A DNA stretch of 34,743 bases from CAYJRR01 sp964372275 [NCBI: uncultured bacterium] (lineage in GTDB: Bacteria > CAYJRR01): the NCBI GenBank assembly GCA_964372275.1, contig CAYJRR010000006.1:1-34743 (forward strand). Direction: 5' to 3'. A model generated the notes under the pieces. That model was given only the letters and a program-made list of their open reading frames with translations, was not told where the DNA came from and ran no database searches. Both the position numbers and the translations under genes were made by a program. Positions 16,590-24,551 of this stretch are shown here, in pieces (position 1 is the stretch's first letter; each line of letters begins with the position of its first letter).

Positions 16590-17081
16590 GTGGGTCTGTT
16601 CCGAAGACGAAAGGCGGGTTCGGACGGCGGCGTCACGGTGCGTTCCGCCGACACGCGGGACCTCAACGCGATCGTGGAGCTGCTGGCGGAGCTGGTGAAG
16701 GGGCAGGTGCCGCGGCGCCGCCGCGCGGCCTACCTGGGATCGATCCGCGAGGAGCAGCGGGCGATGCTCCTCGATCCGTCCGCGGCGTGGTTCGTCGCCG
16801 CGGGGGCCGATCGGATCGTGGGCTGCGCGAGGGCGCAGATCCGCGAGGACCATCCGCAGCTCGCCTACCTGCCGAAGAACCGTTGGGGCTACGTCTACGG
16901 CGTCTTTGTCCACGCGCAGTCGCGCCGGACCGGCGTCGGGCGCCGGCTGCTCGGCGCGTGCGAGTCGTGGCTACGGGAGCGGGGCGCGGCCTTCGTCTTC
17001 CTCCACTCGACCCCCGACGGGATCGAGTTCTACGAATCGCTCGGCTATCTCCCGAGCCTGGAGTTCTCGAAGAAGCTCTGA
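16590..17081 (+). CDS. GNAT-family N-acetyltransferase
   Basis: 163-residue cytoplasmic acyl-CoA-dependent acetyltransferase. The acetyl-CoA motif A is clear: VYGVFVHAQSRRTGVGRRLL, with the R/Q-x-x-G-x-G/A pyrophosphate loop (RRTGVG). The C-terminal motif B is HSTPDGIEFYESLGYLP. The N-terminal VRSADTRDLNAIVELLAELV is typical of the first strand and helix. The substrate cannot be predicted. The start is GTG at 16590; TATGAT at 16558-16563 is a -10-like hexamer but has no good -35. The gene is divergent from the Fe-S/haem b gene and convergent with the lipoprotein gene, whose stop lies two bases away. Confidence 0.88.
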   Translation: MGLFRRRKAGSDGGVTVRSADTRDLNAIVELLAELVKGQVPRRRRAAYLGSIREEQRAMLLDPSAAWFVAAGADRIVGCARAQIREDHPQLAYLPKNRWGYVYGVFVHAQSRRTGVGRRLLGACESWLRERGAAFVFLHSTPDGIEFYESLGYLPSLEFSKKL

Positions 17082-17083
17082 CG

Positions 17084-18178
17084 CTACTCGCAGGTCATCT
17101 CGGTCACGACGCCGGCGGCGTCGAAGTCGTAGACGCAGGACTCGACGGGTCCGTCGGCGTCGTAGCGGGTCCATTGGCCGTAGCCGGAGCCGAACGGGGC
17201 GTAGTGGATCTGGCCGTCGATGTCGGGCGCGAACCCGGTCTGCACCTCGTCGAACCGGTAGACGGAGTCGGTCTCGCCGAGGACCGAGAACTCGTAGTCG
17301 ACGTGGAGCGTGCTCCCGTCCTCGTAGGACTGGTCGTAGACGCCATCGCCGGAGTAGTCGGCCGCGAAATGGTAGGACCCCAGTCCGTCCGGCTCCACCT
17401 CCGTGCCCGGGTCCTCGTAGACCAGCGTGCTGTCGTAGCCGCCTTCGCTGTTCAGCGCCACCTCGTAGACCTGGTAGATGCCGTGGTCGAAGTACCAGCG
17501 CAGCTGGCCACCGCCGGAGAAGTCCTTCTCGATCACGAACTCGGCCGCCCGGTCGGGCACGACCTCGGTTGCGAAGTCGTCGCGGGTCCACGCCTGCTCC
17601 AGCGCGATGTCCGACGACTCGCCGTAGTAGGTCGTCACGATCTCCTCGAGGTAGACGCTCGACAGCTTTCGTTCCTCCTCGATGCGAAGGTGGTCGATCA
17701 GCGGCGTGATCTCGCCGGCGACCCGCGTTCCGCGGTCCCGGTCCGTCGCCTCCAGCCGGACCCTGCCGTCCTCGACCCAGAAGACCGTCTCGTACCCTTC
17801 GGCGGTGTCGTCGGCGTAGCTCCGCCAGTCGACGAAGTCGGCGGCATAGACGTCCCCCGCCCCGTTGAAGCTCACGTACCCCTGCGCCTCGATCGATTCC
17901 AGGTATTCGCCCGTCGGGAACTCCTGGTAGGTCGAGAACGCGCCGGTGTCGCGGTCGACCGTTCCGCTCCAGACGGAACCGTCCTCGCGGGTCTCCTCGA
18001 ACTCGCCGTCCTTGCCGCTCAGGTCGAAGAAAATCAGGGCCCGCCCGGAGACCGTCTCCTCCAGCGCGGAGATCTGCGGCGCGGGATCGACCATCCGGCC
18101 GTTGACGTCGAGAAGGTCATCGCCGCAGCCCCCGGCCGACAGGAGCAGGCCGCCGGCGACGACCCGGATTCGGCTCAT
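17084..18178 (-). CDS. Putative secreted lipoprotein under sigma-54 control (unknown function)
   Basis: 364-residue protein. The N-terminus MSRIRVVAGGLLLSAGGC has a signal peptide and a possible lipidation Cys at 18, although the lipobox has Ala at -3 rather than the usual Leu. The mature part is very acidic and Tyr-rich, with recurrent short beta units (YHFAADYSGDGVYDQSYEDG; YAPFGSGYGQWTRYDADG) reminiscent of toxin/Rhs-like YD repeats. Two Cys near the end (ESCVYDFD, MTCE) may pair. No enzyme motif is seen. No Shine-Dalgarno precedes the ATG. A consensus sigma-54 promoter ends 13 bases upstream and predicts a leader of about two bases, so translation may be leaderless. It lies directly downstream of a sigma-54 response-regulator gene, which is the obvious candidate activator. 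The open frame continues upstream, but the signal peptide sets this start. Confidence 0.78.
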   Translation of the reverse strand: MSRIRVVAGGLLLSAGGCGDDLLDVNGRMVDPAPQISALEETVSGRALIFFDLSGKDGEFEETREDGSVWSGTVDRDTGAFSTYQEFPTGEYLESIEAQGYVSFNGAGDVYAADFVDWRSYADDTAEGYETVFWVEDGRVRLEATDRDRGTRVAGEITPLIDHLRIEEERKLSSVYLEEIVTTYYGESSDIALEQAWTRDDFATEVVPDRAAEFVIEKDFSGGGQLRWYFDHGIYQVYEVALNSEGGYDSTLVYEDPGTEVEPDGLGSYHFAADYSGDGVYDQSYEDGSTLHVDYEFSVLGETDSVYRFDEVQTGFAPDIDGQIHYAPFGSGYGQWTRYDADGPVESCVYDFDAAGVVTEMTCE

Positions 18179-18190
18179 GTGAAAGGATCG

Positions 18191-18206
18191 AGCAACGGTC
18201 GTGCCA
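18191..18206 (-). promoter_or_regulatory. Consensus sigma-54 (-24/-12) promoter of the lipoprotein gene
   Basis: Read on the minus strand the site is TGGCACGACCGTTGCT. It matches the sigma-54 consensus TGGCACG-N4-TTGCW at every defined position, with the essential GG and GC ten bases apart. With C18192 as -12, transcription should start near 18180, two bases before the ATG at 18178. It lies in the 97-base gap after the NtrC-type regulator gene. Confidence 0.85.
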
Positions 18207-18220
18207 CGGACCGGCGCGGA

Positions 18221-18243
18221 AACCGCCCCGATGTCGGGCGGTT
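18221..18243. repeat. Inverted repeat upstream of the sigma-54 promoter
   Basis: AACCGCCC and GGGCGGTT form a perfect eight-base inverted repeat around a seven-base spacer, centred about 52 bases upstream of the predicted lipoprotein transcription start and about 40 bases after the regulator's stop codon. It could be a binding site for an activator or host factor. It could also be a weak terminator of the regulator operon, since the hairpin is followed by only three T on the minus strand. Confidence 0.4.
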
Positions 18244-18263
18244 GCGCGCTCTCGCGGGCGGGT

Positions 18264-18276
18264 GGGTGGCGCAAAT
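18264..18276 (-). promoter_or_regulatory. Shared 13-base motif, copy 2 (possible activator site)
   Basis: ATTTGCGCCACCC on the minus strand, centred about 90 bases upstream of the predicted sigma-54 transcription start, a typical distance for NtrC-family enhancer sites. It touches the regulator's stop codon. The identical 13 bases occur upstream of the TonB receptor gene at 24396-24408 in the same orientation. Function is inferred. Confidence 0.3.
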
Positions 18277-19649
18277 CAGCCAATCTTGTACTTCTCAATT
18301 CGGTAACGAAGAGTCGCACGGGTCAGCCCCAACAGCCGCGCGGCGCGCGTCTGGTTGTAGCGGGTCCGATCGAGCGACTGGATCACCAGGTCCTTCTCCA
18401 GCTCGTCGAGGCTGATCCCTTCCTCGGGGAGGATGAACTTCCGCGTGCCGTCGGCGGCGCGCGGTCCCGGCGCGTCGGTCTCGTGCAGCTCGCCGGGGAG
18501 GGAGTCGGCGCCGATCGTGTCGCCGTCGGTCAGGATCAGCGCCCGTTCGATCACGTTTTCGAGCTCGCGGATGTTCCCGTTCCAGCGGTAGCGGAGCAGG
18601 AGAGCTTGCGCGTCGCGGCCGATCTGGGTGACCGGTTTGCCCATCTCGCGGGCGTACTTCTTCATGAAGTGGCGCGCGAGCAGGAGAATGTCGGTCCCGC
18701 GTTCGCGGAGCGGCGGCAGGCGAACCGGGAAGACGTTCACCCGGTAGAAGAGATCCTCGCGGAACGATCCATCCTTCACCGCCTTCGCCAGGTCGCGGTT
18801 GGTCGCGCACAGGAAACGCACGTCGGCTTTGATCGGCTCGCGGCCGCCGACGCGCTGGAACTCCCGCTCCTGCAGGAGCCGCAGGATCTTGGCCTGCAGC
18901 GGCGCCGGCATGTCGCCGATCTCGTCGAGGAACAACGTGCCGCCGTTCGCCGCCTCCACTCGCCCCTCCCGGCGCCGGTCGGCGCCGGTGAAAGCGCCTT
19001 TCTCATGTCCGAACAGTTCGCTTTCGAGGAGGTTTTCGGGGATGGCGGCGCAGTTGATCGGTACGAACGGACCGCGGGCGCGCGGACTGTTGAAGTGGAT
19101 CGCGCGCGCCACGAGCTCCTTGCCGGTTCCGCTCTCGCCGAGGATCAGCGCGGTGGTGTCGGTCTTCGCCACCTCGCCGACCATCTTCAGCGCCTTCATC
19201 ATTTCTGGCGCTTCGCCGATCAGCTGGTGGAAGTCGTAGCGACCCTCGAGCTCCCGGCGCAGCGCCCGGTTCTCGGCGAGCACGCCGGCGAAGGTGAGCC
19301 CTTTGCGGACGGTGAGGAGAAGCGTCTCTTCCTCCACCGGCTTGGTCACGTAGTCGAAGGCGCCGGCGCGCATCGCGGAGACCGCGCTTTCGATCGAGCC
19401 GAAGGCGGTCGCGACCACCACCGGCACGTCGGTCATCTCCTCGCGGATCGCCTTGAGCAGCCCCATCCCGTCCATCCCCGGCATGGCGAGGTCGGTGAGG
19501 ACCAGGTCGGGCCGCCGGCTTCGTGCCAGCGCCAGCGCCTCCTCGCCGCCGCCCGCGGTCGCGATCTCCGCGTCGAGATCGGCGAGCAGCATCGAGAAGA
19601 CCTCGCGGAAGCGGGGCTCGTCGTCGACGATCAGCAGGTGGGGGCGCAT
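18276..19649 (-). CDS. NtrC-family sigma-54-dependent response regulator
   Basis: 457-residue cytoplasmic transcription activator. The receiver domain has the acidic pair D9/D10, phospho-acceptor D53 ([10 protein letters not shown]) and K103 (VTKP). The AAA+ domain has Walker A GESGTGKE (171-178), the sigma-54-contacting GAFTGA loop (218-223) and FLDEIGDMP as Walker B. A Fis-type helix-turn-helix ends the protein ([20 protein letters not shown]). All motifs are intact, so it should activate sigma-54 promoters by ATP hydrolysis when phosphorylated by the kinase encoded 13 bases upstream. A consensus sigma-54 promoter lies just downstream, before the lipoprotein gene, and is its likely target. 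No clear Shine-Dalgarno precedes the ATG. Confidence 0.95.
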   Translation of the reverse strand: MRPHLLIVDDEPRFREVFSMLLADLDAEIATAGGGEEALALARSRRPDLVLTDLAMPGMDGMGLLKAIREEMTDVPVVVATAFGSIESAVSAMRAGAFDYVTKPVEEETLLLTVRKGLTFAGVLAENRALRRELEGRYDFHQLIGEAPEMMKALKMVGEVAKTDTTALILGESGTGKELVARAIHFNSPRARGPFVPINCAAIPENLLESELFGHEKGAFTGADRRREGRVEAANGGTLFLDEIGDMPAPLQAKILRLLQEREFQRVGGREPIKADVRFLCATNRDLAKAVKDGSFREDLFYRVNVFPVRLPPLRERGTDILLLARHFMKKYAREMGKPVTQIGRDAQALLLRYRWNGNIRELENVIERALILTDGDTIGADSLPGELHETDAPGPRAADGTRKFILPEEGISLDELEKDLVIQSLDRTRYNQTRAARLLGLTRATLRYRIEKYKIG

Positions 19650-19662
19650 GACAGACGAAAGT

Positions 19663-21180
19663 CTACAACGATCCCGAGTCGGACTCGGCGATCGGAAGGA
19701 GCACCGAGAAGGTGGTGCCGCGGCCGACCTCGGTATCCAGGAGCAATTCCCCCCCGTGCGCCCGGACGATCTGGTCGATCACCGCCAGCCCCAGACCCGA
19801 TCCGCGCTTCTTCGTCGTGAAGAACGGCTCGAAGAGGTGCGCGCGCACGTCGGGCGGGATGCCGGGACCGTCGTCTCGGACATCGAGCGCCAGCCTTCGA
19901 GCCGCGCGACGCACCCGGACCTCGATGCGGCCGGGCCGCGGCGGCACCTCGCCGCCGATCGCCTGCGAGGCGTTGTAGAGAAGGTTCAGAAGCAGCTGGT
20001 GGAGCTGGTCGGGGTCGGCGGCGGCCCGGGGCAGGGCGGGCTCCACCGCGAGCTCCGCCACGATCGCCGGGCGCCCCGATCCCGCCGCCGCGTCGCCGGC
20101 CGCGCCGTCCGCCGGGGTCGCGGCTGCCGCTGCGGCTCCCGCCGTCGTCTCCGGCGACGCGCGCCAGGCGTCGACGGCATGGCGCGCCACCTCTCCCAGG
20201 TCGGTCGGACGGATCTCGGGAGGTTTCGGGCGCGCGAAGTTGAGGAAATCGGTGACGTCGGCGTTGAGCCGGCGGACCTCTTCGACGATGAACTGCGCCG
20301 CCCGCTCCTTCATCTCCGGCGTACGCTTGGGGTTCGAAATCACCTGCGCGGAGGAGAGGATCACGCCGAGCGGATTGCGCAGCTCGTGGGCAATCACCGC
20401 GGTGAACTGTCCGAGCGTCGCCAGGCGCTCCTTGCGGCCCAGCTCGGCGTAGGTCTCGGCGAGCTTTCCGCGCGAGGCGCGAAGGGCATCGATCATCCGG
20501 TTGAACGAGCGTGCCAGCTCGGCGATCTCGTCGCCTCCGCCCTCCGGCACCTTCGTCTCCAGGTCTCCGGCCGCCACGGCGGCGGTGGCCCGGCCGAACG
20601 CCCGGAGCGGCCGCACGATGCGATCGGCGAGCCACATCGCCACCGCGGCGCCGAGCGCGGCGGCGGCCGCCGCCGCCCACCAGATCCGGCGCTGCACGTG
20701 CTCGAGCTCCCCTTCCAGCCGCCCGCGGCCGTACACCAGCCGCACGCGGCCGATCTCCCGTGGCGCCGCCGGCTCGACCGACGAGAGGAACGGCGCGAAG
20801 TCGTCGCTCACGGCGCGCTCCGTCGCCGCGTCGTAGACGACCGGCACGACGACCTCGCCGCCCAGGGCCTCGCGCGCGCCCACCGCCAGGACCGTCGCCC
20901 CTCGCGCGTTCACGATCTCGACCTTGCGCACGTCGGGCTCGGCCATCAGGTGCTCGGCCAGCTCCCGCAGCACCTCCCCGCTCTCGATGAAGACGCCGTG
21001 CGCCGCGTTGCGCGCGAGGTTGGCGGCGAGCGAGCCCATCGTCGACTCGAACTGCTCGGTCATCTCCCGCCGCGCCACCGCCGAGAAGATCGCCGCCCCC
21101 GCGACCGAGACCGCCGTGACCATCAAGGTCGCGGCCAGCGCCATCTGGAAGCGGAGGCTTCCGGCGGGAAGTCTCCTCAC
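19663..21180 (-). CDS. Membrane sensor histidine kinase
   Basis: 505-residue kinase starting at GTG 21180, which overlaps the binding-protein stop by four bases (GTGA) and has GGAG six bases upstream. Transmembrane helices lie at about 12-34 and 166-186 and flank a periplasmic sensor region of about 130 residues. A HAMP linker (about 187-238) leads to the H-box, with phospho-acceptor H265 (IAHELRNPLGVILSS). The catalytic domain shows the N-box NLLYNASQAIGG, G1 DDGPGIPP, FEPFFTTKKRGSGLGLAVI and G2. An Ala-rich insert (about 340-370) lies between the two domains. The co-encoded binding protein may dock on the periplasmic region and present the signal; this is inferred from gene order. Its partner is the NtrC-type regulator encoded next. 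Confidence 0.94.
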   Translation of the reverse strand: MRRLPAGSLRFQMALAATLMVTAVSVAGAAIFSAVARREMTEQFESTMGSLAANLARNAAHGVFIESGEVLRELAEHLMAEPDVRKVEIVNARGATVLAVGAREALGGEVVVPVVYDAATERAVSDDFAPFLSSVEPAAPREIGRVRLVYGRGRLEGELEHVQRRIWWAAAAAAALGAAVAMWLADRIVRPLRAFGRATAAVAAGDLETKVPEGGGDEIAELARSFNRMIDALRASRGKLAETYAELGRKERLATLGQFTAVIAHELRNPLGVILSSAQVISNPKRTPEMKERAAQFIVEEVRRLNADVTDFLNFARPKPPEIRPTDLGEVARHAVDAWRASPETTAGAAAAAATPADGAAGDAAAGSGRPAIVAELAVEPALPRAAADPDQLHQLLLNLLYNASQAIGGEVPPRPGRIEVRVRRAARRLALDVRDDGPGIPPDVRAHLFEPFFTTKKRGSGLGLAVIDQIVRAHGGELLLDTEVGRGTTFSVLLPIAESDSGSL

Positions 21181-22157
21181 CGGATCTCCTGCACCTGGTC
21201 GGGGTCGTAGTCGGTGCGGATGCGGAGCTTCTGCGCCACGCGGTGGTTGACCCAGACCGTGACCTTCGCTGGAGGCTCGACGAACCCGAGACGCTCGACC
21301 TCCAGTCTGCGCGCGGCCTCCGCCGCCTGCCGTCCGGTCTGCGCGTAGTCGACTCCGAATGCCATCACCGCACCGTTGTCGACGAAGTACCAGTTGAAGC
21401 CGATCGCCGGGATCGCCGCCGCGAGCGACTCCTTGAGCAGGTAACCGATCGTTCCCTTGGTGATCACGGTGGCGTCCGGGACGAACAGCAGGGCCTGGAT
21501 CCGCGGCTTGGCCTTGCGGAAGGCCGACGGGACCTCCCCTTCGCCGCCGACCGGGATCGGAACGATCTTCAATCCCCGTTTCCGGCCCGGAAACTTCGCG
21601 GCGGCTGCGGCGACCAGGTCGTCGATCGCCGCCTGACCGGTGCGCGGGTCGAAGACCACGCCGACGCGCTCCACGTCGGGCAGCACCTCGGCGATCCACC
21701 GCAGTTGGACGCTTGCCGGGACGGCGGAGGCGAGCGTCACCACCGGCGCCGGCGCCGACTCGGGGCCCGAGTCGGGGGCGAGGGCCACCACGCGCGCGAC
21801 GTCGGGAAAGTGGTCCTTGGCGAATCGCGCCGCCTCCGATCCGATCGTCACCAGCACGCCCGGCTGCGCCCGGCGAACCGCCTCGATCGTCGACGGATCC
21901 GGCCGGGTCGTGATCGTCGCTTCGAGCGCAGGCGCGCGCCGTTCGCGGAAGCCGCGGGCCGCCTCTTCGTACGGTCCGATGGCGCCGGTCGCCGACGCGC
22001 TCTTGAGCAGGACGACGCGCTCTTCGGCGCGGACCGGTCCGGCGGACAGGAGCGCGGCGGTAGCGGTCAGGACGGCCGCGGCGATCCGGAGGGGTCCGGG
22101 GAGGCCCCCGGGAGAGCCCGAACGGGCGGACCGATGATTCGGCCGGCGGGCGCTCAA
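21177..22157 (-). CDS. Periplasmic substrate-binding protein (ABC_sub_bind type)
   Basis: 326-residue protein with a signal peptide (LRIAAAVLTATAALLSAGPVRA). The two-lobed binding-protein fold of the ABC_sub_bind family (PF04392-like) is suggested by VLVTIGSEAARFAKDHFPDV, VERVGVVFDPRTGQAAIDDL, LLFVPDATVITKGTIGYLL and GAVMAFGVDYAQTGRQAAE. The start is TTG at 22157, overlapping the TonB receptor stop as TTGA, with a strong GGAGGGG seven bases or so upstream. No permease or ATPase is encoded nearby, so it probably does not feed a local ABC transporter. Its position between a TonB receptor and a sensor kinase suggests it reports an imported ligand to the kinase. The ligand is not predictable. Confidence 0.85.
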   Translation of the reverse strand: MSARRPNHRSARSGSPGGLPGPLRIAAAVLTATAALLSAGPVRAEERVVLLKSASATGAIGPYEEAARGFRERRAPALEATITTRPDPSTIEAVRRAQPGVLVTIGSEAARFAKDHFPDVARVVALAPDSGPESAPAPVVTLASAVPASVQLRWIAEVLPDVERVGVVFDPRTGQAAIDDLVAAAAAKFPGRKRGLKIVPIPVGGEGEVPSAFRKAKPRIQALLFVPDATVITKGTIGYLLKESLAAAIPAIGFNWYFVDNGAVMAFGVDYAQTGRQAAEAARRLEVERLGFVEPPAKVTVWVNHRVAQKLRIRTDYDPDQVQEIR

Positions 22158-24373
22158 AACCGCCCCTCCACCGTGACGGTGATCCGACGCCGATCGCCGG
22201 GAATCTCCACCGGGACGTTCCGGCCGGGCACGGCTTCGTTGCGATGCCAATAGTGGGTGTCGAACAGGTTGCGGACGTGGAGTCCGTACCCGAATCGCCA
22301 TCCCGGCGCGGAGACGCGAACGTTGGCATCGGTCACCACGTAGGCTCCGAGGCGCCCCTCGTGCGCCTCGCCTCGCGCCGCACGCCGGGAGACGGCGCGG
22401 TTCCCCGCGTAGAGGGAAAGCCAGCGTCGCGGCGAGACGGTCGCGCCGAGGACCGCCACGTGTTGCGGCGCGGACGGGAGCGGCCGGTCCCAGAGGTCCG
22501 GGATCTCCTCCGCCGTGCGGGCGAAGGTGTAGGCGCCATGGACCGAGAGGCGGGAGGTGGGGGCGAGGCTCCAGAGCGCTTCGATCCCCGCGGCATAGCG
22601 GCTGCCGCGGTTCACCGGACGGATCTCGCCTCCGGAGGCGGAGTCCTCGATCAGGTCCTCCGCCCGGCTGCCGAACAGCGCCATCGACACCGTCGCGATC
22701 GATCCGCGTCGGTAGTCGGCTCCGAGCTCGGCGGTGCGGATCTTCTCCGGGCGGAGATCCGGATTTCCGCGCACGGTGGAGACGTCGCCCGCCGCGCCGG
22801 CGCTCAAGCCGACGAGGTCGTAGGTGTCGGGGGTCCGTATCGCCTCGCCGTAGAGCGCCTTGGCGATCCAACCGGGCCTTACGCGGACGACCAGGCCCGC
22901 GCGTGGATTGACCGAGGGCTCGAACTCCGTCTGGTTGTCGTAGGAGGCGCCGACCGTCAGGCGCCATCGCTCCGCGAAGACGACGCGGTCCTCCGCGTGG
23001 ACCTGGATCACGCCGTTGACGAAGTGGCGGCGGAAGGCGTTGCTGCTCCGGGTTCCGGTCTGCGGATCGACGTAGTCGGTGGCCAGCGTGTTGCGGTTGC
23101 GCGCGAACAGGAGGCCGCCGGAGAGGGTGTGCCGGCCGACGGTACGCTCCAGGGTCGCGTCCACGCCGGCGTTCTCGCTCAACGCGCGGACGTCGATCTC
23201 GCCACCGAAGCGGTGGAGCGGCGCCCGGGCATAGAGAGGGTAGCGATCGTCGTGCAGGCTGCGCAGGTAGAACAGTCCGAAGCTCGCGCCACCGCGCTCG
23301 CGCGTCTCGGTCCAGGCGGCGCGGACCGACTGGACGGGCACGCGCCGGCGCTCGTTGCGATCCGGCTCCAGGAGGCTGTGCGAATAGCTGGAGAGACCGG
23401 AGCGGGAGTCGAAGTCGGACCATCGCCCCGTGACGGAGAACCGCTTCCAGCGGAACTTTCCGGTGGTCTCCACGAACCGCCGCGGTCCCGGCCGTCCGTC
23501 GCCGTCGACGCGTTCGGCGGAGGCGGGGATCGCCACCGGATCGATCCGGAGGTACTCGGCCGGCGTGCCGAGGTACCGGCGAGGCGGTCCGCTCTCGCTC
23601 GAGGCGCGTGCCGCAAGCGACCACTCGTGATCCGTTCCGCGGCTGCCGACGGCGGCCGCCGCGCCGCCGCGCACGGTCGTTTCGGTCGCGCCGACCTCGC
23701 CCCGAAGGCGCGCGCCGTCCAGGTCCCGTCCGTCTTCGGCGACGACGTTGACGATCCCGGTGAAGGCGTTCGCCCCCCACAGCGCCGTTCCCGGACCGCG
23801 GAGGACCTCCACGCGGCGCACGTTTTCGAGGGAGAGCTCCTCGCCGACCGGGAGGTCGTCACGCCCGGCATCGAAGACGAGCGGGACTCCGTCGTAGAGG
23901 ATCAGGATCGATTGCGGCAGACCCCGGGTGAGGACGACGTCGCGCCGCTCGTCGGGCTCCACGTAGAAGCCGGGGATGTCGGCGAGGAGCTCCGCGAGCG
24001 TGCGGTAGCCGCGGTCGCGGATCTCGCGCTCGCCGACGACCGCCACCAGGCCGGGGGCGTCTTCGATCCGCTCGGAGGAGCGGGTGATGCCGGCGATGGA
24101 GTCGTCGTCGGGGAGGAGGAGGAGTGGAGAGGTGGGGTCGAGGGTGGGGAAGGAGGGGAGAGTGGGCGGAGGGGGAGAAAGAGAAGGAGTAGGAGAAGGG
24201 GGAAGGGGAGAAGGAGAAGGAGAAGGAGAAGGAAAGGGAGAGGGAGTCGGAGTCGGAGTCGGAACGGAAGGTGAGGGGGGCGGGGGTGGGGCGGAGGTGG
24301 CGTGGGTGAGGGAGGGATCGGCGGACAGGCCGATCAGCGTGGCTAAAATCCCTGATCGGACGCGCAGTTTCAT
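22154..24373 (-). CDS. TonB-dependent outer-membrane receptor with Pro-rich linker
   Basis: 739-residue receptor. After a signal peptide comes a low-complexity linker (about 29-83) of Thr-Pro, Ser-Pro and Pro runs. The plug domain (about 95-215) has LAELLADIPGFYV, VVLTRGLPQSILILYDGVPL and VEVLRGPGTALWGANAFTGIV, all typical. The barrel carries late-strand signatures LRPEKIRTAELGADY and NLFDTHYWHRNEAVPGRNV, and ends VTVEGRF with terminal Phe. A canonical TonB box is not obvious before the plug. It is the first gene of a four-gene operon with a binding protein, kinase and regulator, the first three joined by four-base overlaps. Architecture resembles vitamin B12/siderophore-class receptors, but the ligand is unknown. 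ATG at 24373 has a G-rich stretch immediately upstream. Confidence 0.94.
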   Translation of the reverse strand: MKLRVRSGILATLIGLSADPSLTHATSAPPPPPSPSVPTPTPTPSPFPSPSPSPSPLPPSPTPSLSPPPPTLPSFPTLDPTSPLLLLPDDDSIAGITRSSERIEDAPGLVAVVGEREIRDRGYRTLAELLADIPGFYVEPDERRDVVLTRGLPQSILILYDGVPLVFDAGRDDLPVGEELSLENVRRVEVLRGPGTALWGANAFTGIVNVVAEDGRDLDGARLRGEVGATETTVRGGAAAAVGSRGTDHEWSLAARASSESGPPRRYLGTPAEYLRIDPVAIPASAERVDGDGRPGPRRFVETTGKFRWKRFSVTGRWSDFDSRSGLSSYSHSLLEPDRNERRRVPVQSVRAAWTETRERGGASFGLFYLRSLHDDRYPLYARAPLHRFGGEIDVRALSENAGVDATLERTVGRHTLSGGLLFARNRNTLATDYVDPQTGTRSSNAFRRHFVNGVIQVHAEDRVVFAERWRLTVGASYDNQTEFEPSVNPRAGLVVRVRPGWIAKALYGEAIRTPDTYDLVGLSAGAAGDVSTVRGNPDLRPEKIRTAELGADYRRGSIATVSMALFGSRAEDLIEDSASGGEIRPVNRGSRYAAGIEALWSLAPTSRLSVHGAYTFARTAEEIPDLWDRPLPSAPQHVAVLGATVSPRRWLSLYAGNRAVSRRAARGEAHEGRLGAYVVTDANVRVSAPGWRFGYGLHVRNLFDTHYWHRNEAVPGRNVPVEIPGDRRRITVTVEGRF
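24168..24260. repeat. Homopurine tract with GGAGAA and GGAGTC hexanucleotide repeats
   Basis: On the plus strand 24191-24246 is 56 purines without a pyrimidine, and 24168-24246 has only one (T24190). Within it are four tandem GGAGAA (24207-24230), followed by three GGAGTC (24243-24260). On the coding strand these encode the Ser-Pro and Thr-Pro repeats of the TonB receptor linker. Six-base units keep the frame when copy number changes. The surrounding 24110-24320 is rich in G-runs. Confidence 0.85.
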
Positions 24374-24395
24374 CCCCCTCGGAGCATATCATCCA

Positions 24396-24408
24396 GGGTG
24401 GCGCAAAT
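24396..24408 (-). promoter_or_regulatory. Shared 13-base motif, copy 1 (upstream of TonB receptor operon)
   Basis: ATTTGCGCCACCC on the minus strand, 22-35 bases before the receptor ATG, in the 178-base divergent region (24374-24551). The same 13 bases lie upstream of the sigma-54 promoter at 18264-18276. It may be a binding site of the operon's own regulator. I see no convincing sigma-70 or sigma-54 promoter for the receptor gene itself in this region. Confidence 0.3.
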
Positions 24409-24551
24409 GGAGCGGGGCGGGGCGGAGAATCGTCGGCTTCGGGAAGAGTTTGCAAGGGGCGGGCGAAGCGGACGGGGCGTCGCCGTGGGGGCGGGGGGAG
24501 GGCGGTCGGTTTCGTTGCGGGGGTGGGGGAAGTTCGATAGAGGTCGCGGGG

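Noticed and set aside
24399-24413. TGG-N10-GC resembling a sigma-54 promoter for the small membrane protein at 24552
   Set aside because: The -12 element is GAGC instead of TTGC and the -24 element deviates at two positions; too weak beside the consensus site at 18191-18206.
24374-24551. TATGCT near 24385 as -10 element of the receptor operon
   Set aside because: No acceptable -35 element lies 16-18 bases upstream, so no promoter was called.
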